DNA of 8,429 nucleotides from an uncultured Campylobacter sp. GTDB lineage: Bacteria; Campylobacterota; Campylobacteria; Campylobacterales; Campylobacteraceae. A program made the position numbers and the translations under genes. Within the stretch, counting starts at the first letter, position 1, and each line of letters opens with the position of its first letter. The notes beneath the pieces were generated by a model. That model had not been told where the DNA came from. It worked only from the letters and a program-made list of their open reading frames with translations, and did no database searches. Below are positions 1 through 6,497 of this stretch, piece by piece. Where the stretch lies: contig NZ_CALIMW010000253.1 in the NCBI RefSeq assembly GCF_938045405.1, positions 1 to 8,429 on the forward strand, in the 5' to 3' direction.

Positions 1-3000
1 ATTCTCGGCTTACCGCTTAGTGTAACGTGGTTTCCGATCTTAATAAATTCGCTATCGGCTATGTCGGCTTTAAATGAGCCAAAGCGGCTATTTTTTTCGC
101 CCGCCCGCTTTAAAATTTGTTCCTTATTCTCTCGCGCTTTGATGACTGCGTCTATTTGCCTGTCTGCTTTTTTTGCATTATACCCCGCCGCTCCCGATAC
201 GTTTGCGGGGATCAAATCCGCCGATGCCCTAAGCTCTTTTTGCGCCTCGCTTATTATCTTTTTCCTAACGGCGTCTTTCTTCGCTTCCGAAATTTCAAGT
301 TTATCGACCTCGTTTAGGGTTTGATTTAGCCGCCTTTGGGTTGCGCTGCCCCTATTAAATTGCGAATTCTCATTTGCTCTTTCGACGAGCTTTTGATCTA
401 ACGCCTCTTTTTCTTTCATCGCATCTTCCCTTTGTAGCCTCTGCCTAATCCCCGCTTTTTGATTTTCTATTATGGCTAGGCGCTCTTTATCGTCTTTAGC
501 ATTTATTATCGCCTTTCTTAACTCGGCAGGCGGTAGTTCCTTTACTTTTTGGGAGTTTTGGGGTATAATATCCGTAGTTTGGTAGCCCAAGCCTTGATTT
601 TCGAGTTTGCTACCTGGCCGGGTGAAAGTTTGGATAATACCGGCATCTCCTAATTTCTCCTTGCTTATTTTCTCAAGCCTTTTTAGGTCTTTGTCATTTA
701 CTTTCGTTGCGTGCTTAATATCGCCCGTTTCTTTTTCTACAGCCAATTTGCCGATTTTATTGCCGTCTAGTCGCTTGACTATTAATCCATAATCAAGCCT
801 ATTGTTAGCATAAAAATGCGTCGGGTTTTCTTTGATTTCTCGGATCAGCCTAAACACATCGGCGGGTCTACCGCTAAACATCTCGGGGTGTTTGTTTGCT
901 AAATATTCCAAATCTGCCGAAATCTCATCGGTTTGAAGCTTTGCCAAATCTCTTACATTTGGGGCTAATTTAAATTTAACGTTATAATCGCTCTTTGCCG
1001 CAGCTCCGTCCTTAAGCGTAAAACCCTCCCCGCTTACAACCGCGTCATTTGCCACAATTGCGGGATTCTTTTCTCTAGCGGCTAATACGTCCTCTATCGT
1101 GGGTCTTTTTGCGCCCATCTCCTCTTTGATCTGTTGTTTTGCTCGCTCTACCAAATTCACCTTTTCTTGCGTGGTTAAGCTTGGATCTATCAACGCCTTT
1201 TTTAATTCCTCGGGGCTAAATTTAGCTCTTACGGCTTCGTCGTTTTGGGTTTTTAGAATTTGCCTAATCTCAGGGATAACCTCTTTTGTGAATTTACTTA
1301 GTCCCTCTTTGGTCGCGCTGTCTAAACCCTCCGTCGGTATCGCTTCGATATTTTTTATCGCGCCCTCTAAATCGCCCGCATTTTTAAGGGCGTTTGCAAT
1401 ATGGTTTTTAAGCGCTTGATTGTTGCCATACCACGGGATTTTGGATTTCAATTTGTTTACGAGGCGATTTCTAAGCATTACTTGAAACGCGCCGGTAATA
1501 GATTTGCCGATACCTTGCTGTAGTTCGGCGGTTTTTGGCGCCATTTCAGACAGCTGTTTTAAAATTTCACCCGAATTTTTTAACAGCGGCGCGCTTTGCT
1601 TCAGCTCCTCTACCGCCCCCGCTACCCGCTGCGATTTAAAAGGGATTTTGTCTATCTGCTCGAAAGCTTTTCCAAAATCCGTTATGCCGTTTTTTGTGTT
1701 TCGCTCGACGATATTTTTAAGCAGGCTTCCCTCTATGTTTGCGCGCTCGGCGGGATTTAGCGCGCTTAAAATTTCGTCTAAATTTTTTCCCGTCTGATTG
1801 TCTGCGCTTTTGATAAGTGCGCTCGTTAGGTCGTTCGTGTCTTTCATCGCGCCCGTTAAGCGCTTGTAAAGATCGCTTTCTTGCACTTCCTTAAAAGCCT
1901 TATAGTCATTTCGCGCCGTCTCCATAAGTGCTTTTGCTCGCTCGCCTACGCGCGGATTTATACGTGAAAACTGATCGAGCGCGCCGTTTACGGCATCATC
2001 AATAATCGCTCGCGCGTCGCCGAGCTCAAGGATACGCTCCCTGCTAAGGGCATCATTTGCCCCCTTCATAGCCGAAATTTCTTTGTTGATAAACGACCTC
2101 GCGTCCTGCAGCCCGTCAAGTCCTCCGCGCTCGATAGCTTTCATTATGTGCTTTGTGGTGCGCGAGTTTCCGAGCGTGTCTTGTAGCGCCGTAGAGACAT
2201 TTTTAGATAGGGTGCGCGTATCAATCCCCGCGGTGCTAAATTCTCTATCCAGCGTCTTTATGACATTGCTAAAATCTCCTTTTGTGCGCGCCGCATACTC
2301 TTTGAGAGTTTGAACCGCATTAGGCGCATCCTTAAAGGCCTCGCCGATATTTTTCGCGAAACTGGAGTTTAACCCCTGCATAACCTTTTGCGTTTTGGCG
2401 AATGCGTTTGCATCGCTCGCTACGCTGTCGAGGATTAGCTTTGCTCCCTTGTCGTTGCTTAGCGCGCTTGCGAGCAGATCGGCTTCCCTTTGGCTTAAAT
2501 TTTCGCCCTGAATAACGCGCTTGATCGTCTGTTCGGCGGGTTTTATAATTTTTTCGTTTGCAAAACCTATACCTTTATCTATGCTTTCGCTACCGGTTTT
2601 TGGGATGTGAAACGACCTATCTGCGTTAGAAAATTGGCTAAATCCCTCCTCTCCTAGCGCATTTTTTGTAGCAGCTAAATCCTTAAGCGTCTGCGCTTCT
2701 CCGCCCATAGATTTAATATACTGCGCCTCGGCTCCCTCGATATTATCGGTTACGCCTCTACGCATTAAATTTACTAAAATGTTATTATCCGCAATTTTTG
2801 CTGCGTTTTTCGCCACCGGGCTTATTATCCTCTCGCCCGCCTGTTTAATCGCAGGTGCTGCAGCCTTTATGAGCTTACCCGCCCCTGCAACCGCTACGCC
2901 TCCTAATGCGTCCTCGCCCGCAGCCTGAAGCGCCCTTGAGGCATAATCCCCCGCACTATACTCTCTGCCGACCGCTTCGCCTTTTTGGCGCAGATCGTTC

Positions 3001-3824
3001 ATCGAGCCTATCGCGCTACCTCCTGCGCTCATAGCTAGCATAGGCACAAGGCTAGCCCCGCCGGTAAATGGAGCGAGCCCTGCACCGACGACGCCTCCTG
3101 CTATCTCGGTCTTGCGCGCGGCTAGGTCGTCCCAGAGGCTAGGCGTAACCTCTTTTTGAATAATTTGCCCGTTCGCGCCTCGGGTTCCGAAGTAAATTTT
3201 GCCGTCGCTAGTCTGCACCGCGCCAAGCTCATATCCTGCATTTTTTGCGATATAATCTAAATCTTTTTGTAGCTCCGCGGCATCTTTTTCATCTCCTGCT
3301 ATGGTTTGAAAAAGAGACCTGCTAGATGCTTTTGCTACCTTGTCTTGCAAAATTTCATCTTTGCTTTTTGCCGGTTCGCCGCTTCCGAAAAACGAATTAG
3401 CAAGAATAGTCTTTGCCTCCATTCCTAACCCGTCAAGCGCCCCGCCTAAAAATTTACTCTTCTTATCGTTGGCTCGTGCTTCCTCGCCGCGCCCGAGCGT
3501 AGGCGCAGCAGGAATAGGGCGCCCGTCAAGCCCTAGTTTCGGCGCGGAATTTACGACTTCTCCCGTCTGCTCGTCTCTTATCGGCACGGGGCGATAACCT
3601 TGTGCCGCCCAATCGGTATTTTTGCTCTGTTGCGGTGCGGGGCGCAAAACTACGTTTTGTTGTGACGCGGCTTGGGTTTCTTGCTGCGGGGCTAAGCTTG
3701 CCTGCTGCGTGCCTTGCTGTTTATAGTATTCGGTTTTGGCGTAGTTCGTGATCTGCTCGGGTGAATATCCCTGCTGCATCAGTGCGCCTATTTTCCCATC
3801 TCCTAAAAAGCTTCTTGCGTTCAT
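1..3824 (-). CDS. Giant virion/ejection protein with a PBECR-like nuclease module (partial)
   Basis: Open from ATG 3824 to the left edge: 1274 codons, no stop, C-terminus missing. Residues 1-36 form a short helical cap (FLGDGKIGALMQQGYSPEQI). 37-110 is a Gln/Pro-rich linker. 155-235 is a small alpha/beta part (GYELGAVQTSDGKIYFGTRG). 241-275 and 305-325 are Gly/Ala-rich apolar segments. 400-860 is a long helical region. 965-1057 resembles phage Barnase-EndoU-ColicinE5/D-RelE-like nucleases: VFRLIREIKENPTHFY, two strands (LIVKRLDGNKIGKLAVEKET), then GDIKHATKV; candidate catalytic residues include His1003, His1038, Lys1041. A TFTRPGS...IIPQN tail at 1066-1089 follows, then a charged coil to about 1240 and the start of another ordered part. 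It is the last and largest of three ejection-type proteins, like T7 gp16 (1318 residues). I infer a structural protein delivered into the cell; no transglycosylase motif is seen here. Confidence 0.78.
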   Translation of the reverse strand, partial: MNARSFLGDGKIGALMQQGYSPEQITNYAKTEYYKQQGTQQASLAPQQETQAASQQNVVLRPAPQQSKNTDWAAQGYRPVPIRDEQTGEVVNSAPKLGLDGRPIPAAPTLGRGEEARANDKKSKFLGGALDGLGMEAKTILANSFFGSGEPAKSKDEILQDKVAKASSRSLFQTIAGDEKDAAELQKDLDYIAKNAGYELGAVQTSDGKIYFGTRGANGQIIQKEVTPSLWDDLAARKTEIAGGVVGAGLAPFTGGASLVPMLAMSAGGSAIGSMNDLRQKGEAVGREYSAGDYASRALQAAGEDALGGVAVAGAGKLIKAAAPAIKQAGERIISPVAKNAAKIADNNILVNLMRRGVTDNIEGAEAQYIKSMGGEAQTLKDLAATKNALGEEGFSQFSNADRSFHIPKTGSESIDKGIGFANEKIIKPAEQTIKRVIQGENLSQREADLLASALSNDKGAKLILDSVASDANAFAKTQKVMQGLNSSFAKNIGEAFKDAPNAVQTLKEYAARTKGDFSNVIKTLDREFSTAGIDTRTLSKNVSTALQDTLGNSRTTKHIMKAIERGGLDGLQDARSFINKEISAMKGANDALSRERILELGDARAIIDDAVNGALDQFSRINPRVGERAKALMETARNDYKAFKEVQESDLYKRLTGAMKDTNDLTSALIKSADNQTGKNLDEILSALNPAERANIEGSLLKNIVERNTKNGITDFGKAFEQIDKIPFKSQRVAGAVEELKQSAPLLKNSGEILKQLSEMAPKTAELQQGIGKSITGAFQVMLRNRLVNKLKSKIPWYGNNQALKNHIANALKNAGDLEGAIKNIEAIPTEGLDSATKEGLSKFTKEVIPEIRQILKTQNDEAVRAKFSPEELKKALIDPSLTTQEKVNLVERAKQQIKEEMGAKRPTIEDVLAAREKNPAIVANDAVVSGEGFTLKDGAAAKSDYNVKFKLAPNVRDLAKLQTDEISADLEYLANKHPEMFSGRPADVFRLIREIKENPTHFYANNRLDYGLIVKRLDGNKIGKLAVEKETGDIKHATKVNDKDLKRLEKISKEKLGDAGIIQTFTRPGSKLENQGLGYQTTDIIPQNSQKVKELPPAELRKAIINAKDDKERLAIIENQKAGIRQRLQREDAMKEKEALDQKLVERANENSQFNRGSATQRRLNQTLNEVDKLEISEAKKDAVRKKIISEAQKELRASADLIPANVSGAAGYNAKKADRQIDAVIKARENKEQILKRAGEKNSRFGSFKADIADSEFIKIGNHVTLSGKPR
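654..932 (-). other. PBECR-like (BECR-fold) nuclease domain inside the giant protein
   Basis: Residues about 965-1057 of the giant protein. The order helix (EISADLEYLANKHPEMF), helix (ADVFRLIREIKENPTHFY), strand (DYGLIVKRLD), strand (NKIGKLAVEKE), strand with His (GDIKHATKV), Lys-rich helix (DKDLKRLEKISKE) matches my memory of phage PBECR domains, in which an E-x-x-x-N-P segment is followed by an IG-x-hydrophobic strand and an H-x-x-K strand. These domains belong to the Barnase/EndoU/colicin E5-D/RelE RNase group found in polyvalent proteins. The family call is from recall of the pattern, not a search. Confidence 0.5.
3000..3104 (-). other. Gly-rich apolar, possibly membrane-active segment
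   Basis: Residues 241-275 of the giant protein, AGGVVGAGLAPFTGG onward to PMLAMSAGGSAIGS, are free of charges over about 34 residues and Gly/Ala-rich, long enough to cross a membrane. A second apolar stretch follows at residues 305-325 (ALGGVAVAGAG). Such segments are frequent in ejected virion proteins that form a channel across the envelope. Function is inferred. Confidence 0.5.
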
Positions 3825-3825
3825 C

Positions 3826-5229
3826 CTAAAACTCCTCGTTAAAAATCCCTATTGCGTCCAACCTCTGACGCAGATCGTCGCTTGGGTATCCTCGCGGCGG
3901 TTGCGGGGCGGAATTTATCGGCGCAACGCTTACGGGCATACCCATTTTTTGCATAAATAGCTGCGTCGCTTCCCCGCTGCTCGCTTTTGCGCCCCTCTTT
4001 TTCCCCGCCAGCAGCTCTCTTATGTCCTCGATTGATTTCATTTTCGCGTCAAGCTGTCTTTGATAGTCATCGGCTCCCGCGTAACCTTGAGCTCTTAGGT
4101 TATCTATTACATTTTGGACTTCCATCAGGTCTTGTATGTATGAATTTATCGCGGTTTCTTGCGCGGTTTTAGACCCCGTGAGACCCGGGTCGAGACTATC
4201 TCTAAAGGTCGTGTAATTAAAATTTCCGTTTCCTTTCTGTAGATTTTGTCTCGCTCTAGCCCAGCGATCGGCAGACGCATTAAAGGCCGCCGCATCGGTG
4301 CTGACGTTTGATCCTAGAGTATTTATGGCTCTATCGAATACGCCGCTTTGCGTTTCAATGCCTTTACCCGTAAGACTGCTTAAATTCGAGGTGGTATTGA
4401 TAAAATTCTCGCCTGCGTTAAGGGCGTTCATTCCCTCTAAAAATTTCTTTTGATTTAGCGCGATTGCGTTTTTCTGCCCCGCCGATGCCTCGGTTTGCTT
4501 CACTAGCTGCGGGTTCGTCTTCGCCGCAGCGTAAGCGTTGATATATTCGCGCTGCGCCTGCGGATCGGTCATCCCCTGCGGTATCTGTCCGCCGAGCTGC
4601 GAAAATATAATGTCGGCTTCGGCGTCGATCTGTTTTTGCTTGCGTTGCGCCTCCTGTTGCTTCAAAATAGGCTCTTGCGCCTTGTAAATTCCTCCTTGCG
4701 CTTCGGTTTGCAGCCTATACCGCCTGCCTAGATTGATCTTGTCTGCGTCGCTCAAGCCCTCAGGCAACTCCCCGAATTGCCCGCCTTGTTGCCCCGCGTT
4801 ATACCACGCCATATCTATGCCCGCCTGTTTTTCCTGCTCGGCTTGGGCTTTATCTCGCGCTTGGCTGATATTCCATTGCAACTGCGTGTTCGCTCTAGCG
4901 TTGTCGGCGTATAGATTATTGATTTGAGCTCTACGCAACGCGTCGGTGCTGTAAAAGTTCCTCAGCCCCAAATCCTGATCGAAAGCGTTTTTCTTTGAGG
5001 TTTCGGCTTCGATTGTTTGATTGTGCCGCGCGGTTTCTTGATTTTTCTGCCCGTATAGGTATTCTTTCATCAAATTTGCGCGGTTCGTCTCGTCAAGTTG
5101 CGCCTGATTTTGATTTTTCGCCACGTTGTCCTTATAAATTTCATAGAGCGATCTACCGACCGCTCCGACTGCATCTATCATCCGTGTATCGTAGTTGAAA
5201 TCTACCTTATGGGGGTTAAAAAAAGCCAT
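3826..5229 (-). CDS. Putative internal virion protein, Gln/Asn-rich coiled coil
   Basis: 467 residues from the ATG at 5229 (MAFFNPHKVDFNYD), which overlaps the previous stop by one base and has GAGG 5 bases upstream. An in-frame ATG at 5259 would add ten residues but lies inside the previous gene without a good ribosome site. Residues 15-35 form an apolar helix (MIDAVGAVGRSLYEIYKDN); 36-135 and 175-205 are Gln/Asn/Ala-rich coils; 265-410 are further helices; the last 50 residues are Pro-containing and probably flexible (APINSAPQPPRGYPSDDL). No signal peptide, Cys cluster or enzyme motif is seen. Position between a small Gly-rich and a giant protein matches the middle ejection protein (T7 gp15 or P22 gp20; P22 gp20 is also about 470 residues). 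The stop is one base from the next start. Confidence 0.6.
   Translation of the reverse strand: MAFFNPHKVDFNYDTRMIDAVGAVGRSLYEIYKDNVAKNQNQAQLDETNRANLMKEYLYGQKNQETARHNQTIEAETSKKNAFDQDLGLRNFYSTDALRRAQINNLYADNARANTQLQWNISQARDKAQAEQEKQAGIDMAWYNAGQQGGQFGELPEGLSDADKINLGRRYRLQTEAQGGIYKAQEPILKQQEAQRKQKQIDAEADIIFSQLGGQIPQGMTDPQAQREYINAYAAAKTNPQLVKQTEASAGQKNAIALNQKKFLEGMNALNAGENFINTTSNLSSLTGKGIETQSGVFDRAINTLGSNVSTDAAAFNASADRWARARQNLQKGNGNFNYTTFRDSLDPGLTGSKTAQETAINSYIQDLMEVQNVIDNLRAQGYAGADDYQRQLDAKMKSIEDIRELLAGKKRGAKASSGEATQLFMQKMGMPVSVAPINSAPQPPRGYPSDDLRQRLDAIGIFNEEF
3832..3837 (-). promoter_or_regulatory. Shine-Dalgarno of the giant virion protein gene
   Basis: GAGGAG on the minus strand, 7 bases upstream of the ATG at 3824 and inside the last codons of the previous gene. 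It supports the start of the long frame at 3824, one base after the upstream TAG. Confidence 0.75.
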
Positions 5230-5579
5230 TACTGCCTCGCAAAAGTGGACGCATTCCATCCGTCATATAAATTTTGCTCGGCGCGGTTTTGTCTGTCGAT
5301 CTCGCGCTGCGAAAGCATCTTGTTGAAATTATATGCATCTTGCTGCATTTGTAGGGCTTTATTCGCCGCTTTTTGCTGCTGCAAGCCCGAATACAGACCG
5401 CCCGCCAAACCTGCAGCTTGTAACCACGTAGGCGTTCCGCCGCCCGAGCCTGAAAACAAGCCCAGCGCCCGATTGCCCGCACCTTTTAACATATCAAGAA
5501 AATTCCATCCGCCGCCTCTTGTCGCCGTATTTGCGGCTCCTGCTAGCCCGCCTGCTATACCTGAAAAAAATGGGTTCAT
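5229..5579 (-). CDS. Putative small internal virion (DNA ejection) protein
   Basis: 116 residues. The N-terminal 65 residues are Gly/Ala-rich and weakly apolar (FFSGIAGGLAGAANTA at 4-19; WLQAAGLAGGLYSGL at 52-66). Residues 67-105 are a Gln/Asn-rich coiled coil (QQQKAANKALQMQQDAYNF, then QREIDRQNRAEQN). A Gly-rich, membrane-seeking start followed by a Gln/Asn coil is characteristic of small podovirus internal proteins such as T7 gp14 or P22 gp7, which insert in the outer membrane during DNA ejection. AGGAGG lies 5 bases before the ATG. The stop overlaps the next start by one base (TAATG), pointing to coupled synthesis. The assignment is by composition and gene order, not by a sequence match. 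Confidence 0.6.
   Translation of the reverse strand: MNPFFSGIAGGLAGAANTATRGGGWNFLDMLKGAGNRALGLFSGSGGGTPTWLQAAGLAGGLYSGLQQQKAANKALQMQQDAYNFNKMLSQREIDRQNRAEQNLYDGWNASTFARQ
5235..5238 (-). promoter_or_regulatory. Weak Shine-Dalgarno and TAATG stop-start of the 467-residue gene
   Basis: GAGG on the minus strand, 5 bases before the ATG at 5229. It is the weakest ribosome site of the operon, and the start shares a base with the upstream TAA (TAATG), so reinitiation by ribosomes finishing the 116-residue gene is likely. It decides the start against ATG 5259. Confidence 0.6.
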
Positions 5580-5589
5580 CTCGTCCTCC

Positions 5590-6243
5590 TTAAAATCCCG
5601 CTTGTTTTAGAAGCTCCGCGCCGATCTCTACGTCGCTTACCTCCTCCCCTTTTTTCATCCTGTCGAATGCGCCGAGTTCTCCGCCCGATCTGTTCGTATC
5701 GATGATCTCGTCGGGTTTTTGCGTAGGCGTTGCGATCTTTATCATTGCGTTGGCTACCGCTTTCCAGCCGTCGTAGTTTTCGCCTAGCAGCGGCAAAAAG
5801 CCGTTTTGTTCCGCCCATTTTCCCATCTCCTCGGGCTTTATGGTAGGATAATCCTTGCTGAATTGATCTAAATTTTTATCAAAAACCGCCCTCTTGCGCG
5901 CCGTCTCTTGCGCTTGAGCTTGCGCTTCTTGAAGCTGTCTGATCTGCTCTTGCATCTGAGGCATTCCCTGCAAGCCCATACTATCGAGGAGCGCTTGCTG
6001 CTCGGGAGGAAGCTGCGCCGTTTTTGCCTCCTGCGCCGCTTTGGCTTTCTCCGCCTCTTGTGCCGCCTTTTGCTCCTCTATGCCTTGCATAGCGCTTGCT
6101 ATCATATTTTGCAGATTTTCCTGCGTGATTTGCGGATGTTCTGTTTGCTGCGCCTCTGCAGGCTCTGATCCCTCTACCTGCTCTTGCCCCTCGCTTGCTT
6201 CTAGTTCGCCCACTAATGCGTTGATTGCGTCTTGCTCCGTCAT
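5590..6243 (-). CDS. Putative capsid scaffolding protein
   Basis: 217 residues, strongly biased in Gln, Glu and Ala. Residues 1-50 are acidic and disordered; residues 55-78 hold a near-duplicate KAAQEA run; residues 95-118 are a Gln/Ala coiled coil (QMQEQIRQLQEAQAQAQE); 120-170 is a more ordered part with FSKDYPTIKPEEMGKWAEQ and a YDGWKAV motif; the C-terminus is charged (RMKKGEEVSD) and ends LLKQAGF. An acidic N-terminus, central coil and charged helical end downstream of a portal gene is the usual look of a scaffolding protein, which guides shell assembly and then leaves. AGGGAG lies 7 bases before the start, and only 2 bases separate it from the previous stop. Oddly, no major capsid gene follows. 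It could instead be a helical minor virion protein. Confidence 0.6.
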   Translation of the reverse strand: MTEQDAINALVGELEASEGQEQVEGSEPAEAQQTEHPQITQENLQNMIASAMQGIEEQKAAQEAEKAKAAQEAKTAQLPPEQQALLDSMGLQGMPQMQEQIRQLQEAQAQAQETARKRAVFDKNLDQFSKDYPTIKPEEMGKWAEQNGFLPLLGENYDGWKAVANAMIKIATPTQKPDEIIDTNRSGGELGAFDRMKKGEEVSDVEIGAELLKQAGF

Positions 6244-6245
6244 CT

Positions 6246-6497
6246 CTATTCTCCCTTATAGTTTTCAAAAAATTCAAAGAAGCTTTCTATCAGCTTCACC
6301 TTATCCATTGCCCGCAGACGGCTTTCGTCGCTCGCATTCTCATCTTGCGCCGCGATCAGATATTCCTCGTATTTGATACTTAGCAAAACGATAAATTTCC
6401 TCACGGCGTCACTCCCCAAAATCGGCTCAAGCTCTTTATTTGACGTCAAATTTGAAATAGTGGCGTCAAAAACCTTTTTTTGCGTGTTAGAAAGCAT
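6246..6497 (-). CDS. Hypothetical acidic 83-residue phage protein
   Basis: I do not recognise a family. The protein begins MLSNTQKKVFDATISN and appears wholly helical, with an aromatic/acidic C-terminus (LIESFFEFFENYKGE) and a FIVLLSIKYEEYL amphipathic helix at 35-47; there is no signal peptide or full membrane span. AAGGAGG lies 5 bases before the ATG, and the start overlaps the portal stop by 11 bases, so translation is likely coupled to the portal. Its place between portal and scaffold-like gene suggests a small virion or assembly factor, but this is position only. Coding is supported by the strong ribosome site and tight packing. Confidence 0.75.
   Translation of the reverse strand: MLSNTQKKVFDATISNLTSNKELEPILGSDAVRKFIVLLSIKYEEYLIAAQDENASDESRLRAMDKVKLIESFFEFFENYKGE
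6438..6451. repeat. 14-bp perfect palindrome ATTTGACGTCAAAT
   Basis: A perfect inverted repeat without spacer near the start of the 83-residue gene. Related GCGTCA words occur 20 bases to the right (6463-6468) and 37 bases to the left (6406-6411). In the gene it encodes part of NLTSN. It could be a protein binding site, but lying inside a coding region it may equally be chance. Confidence 0.35.

Noticed and set aside
61..1797. Several plus-strand frames of 60-106 codons in the left part
   Set aside because: All are antisense to the continuous minus-strand frame from 3824 to the left edge, whose 1274 codons without a stop are far better evidence of coding.
5208..5224. T7 and C5 runs right after the start of the 467-residue gene as a phase-variation switch
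   Set aside because: The runs are short for slipped-strand switching in Campylobacter, where tracts are usually eight or more G/C, and an off-switch in a virion gene has no clear benefit.
3826..5229. The 467-residue protein as major capsid protein
   Set aside because: The length would suit some capsids, but it is Gln/Asn-rich coiled coil nearly throughout, with no sign of the mixed alpha/beta HK97 fold.
5229..5259. Ten-residue N-terminal extension of the 467-residue protein from ATG 5259
   Set aside because: That ATG lies inside the previous gene without a clear Shine-Dalgarno, while ATG 5229 has GAGG at 5 bases and a TAATG stop-start junction.
5098..5610. Plus-strand open frame of 170 codons opposite the ejection genes
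   Set aside because: It spans three minus-strand gene junctions, is Cys/Pro/Ser-rich in a haphazard way, and is best explained as the complement of Ala/Gln/Gly codons.
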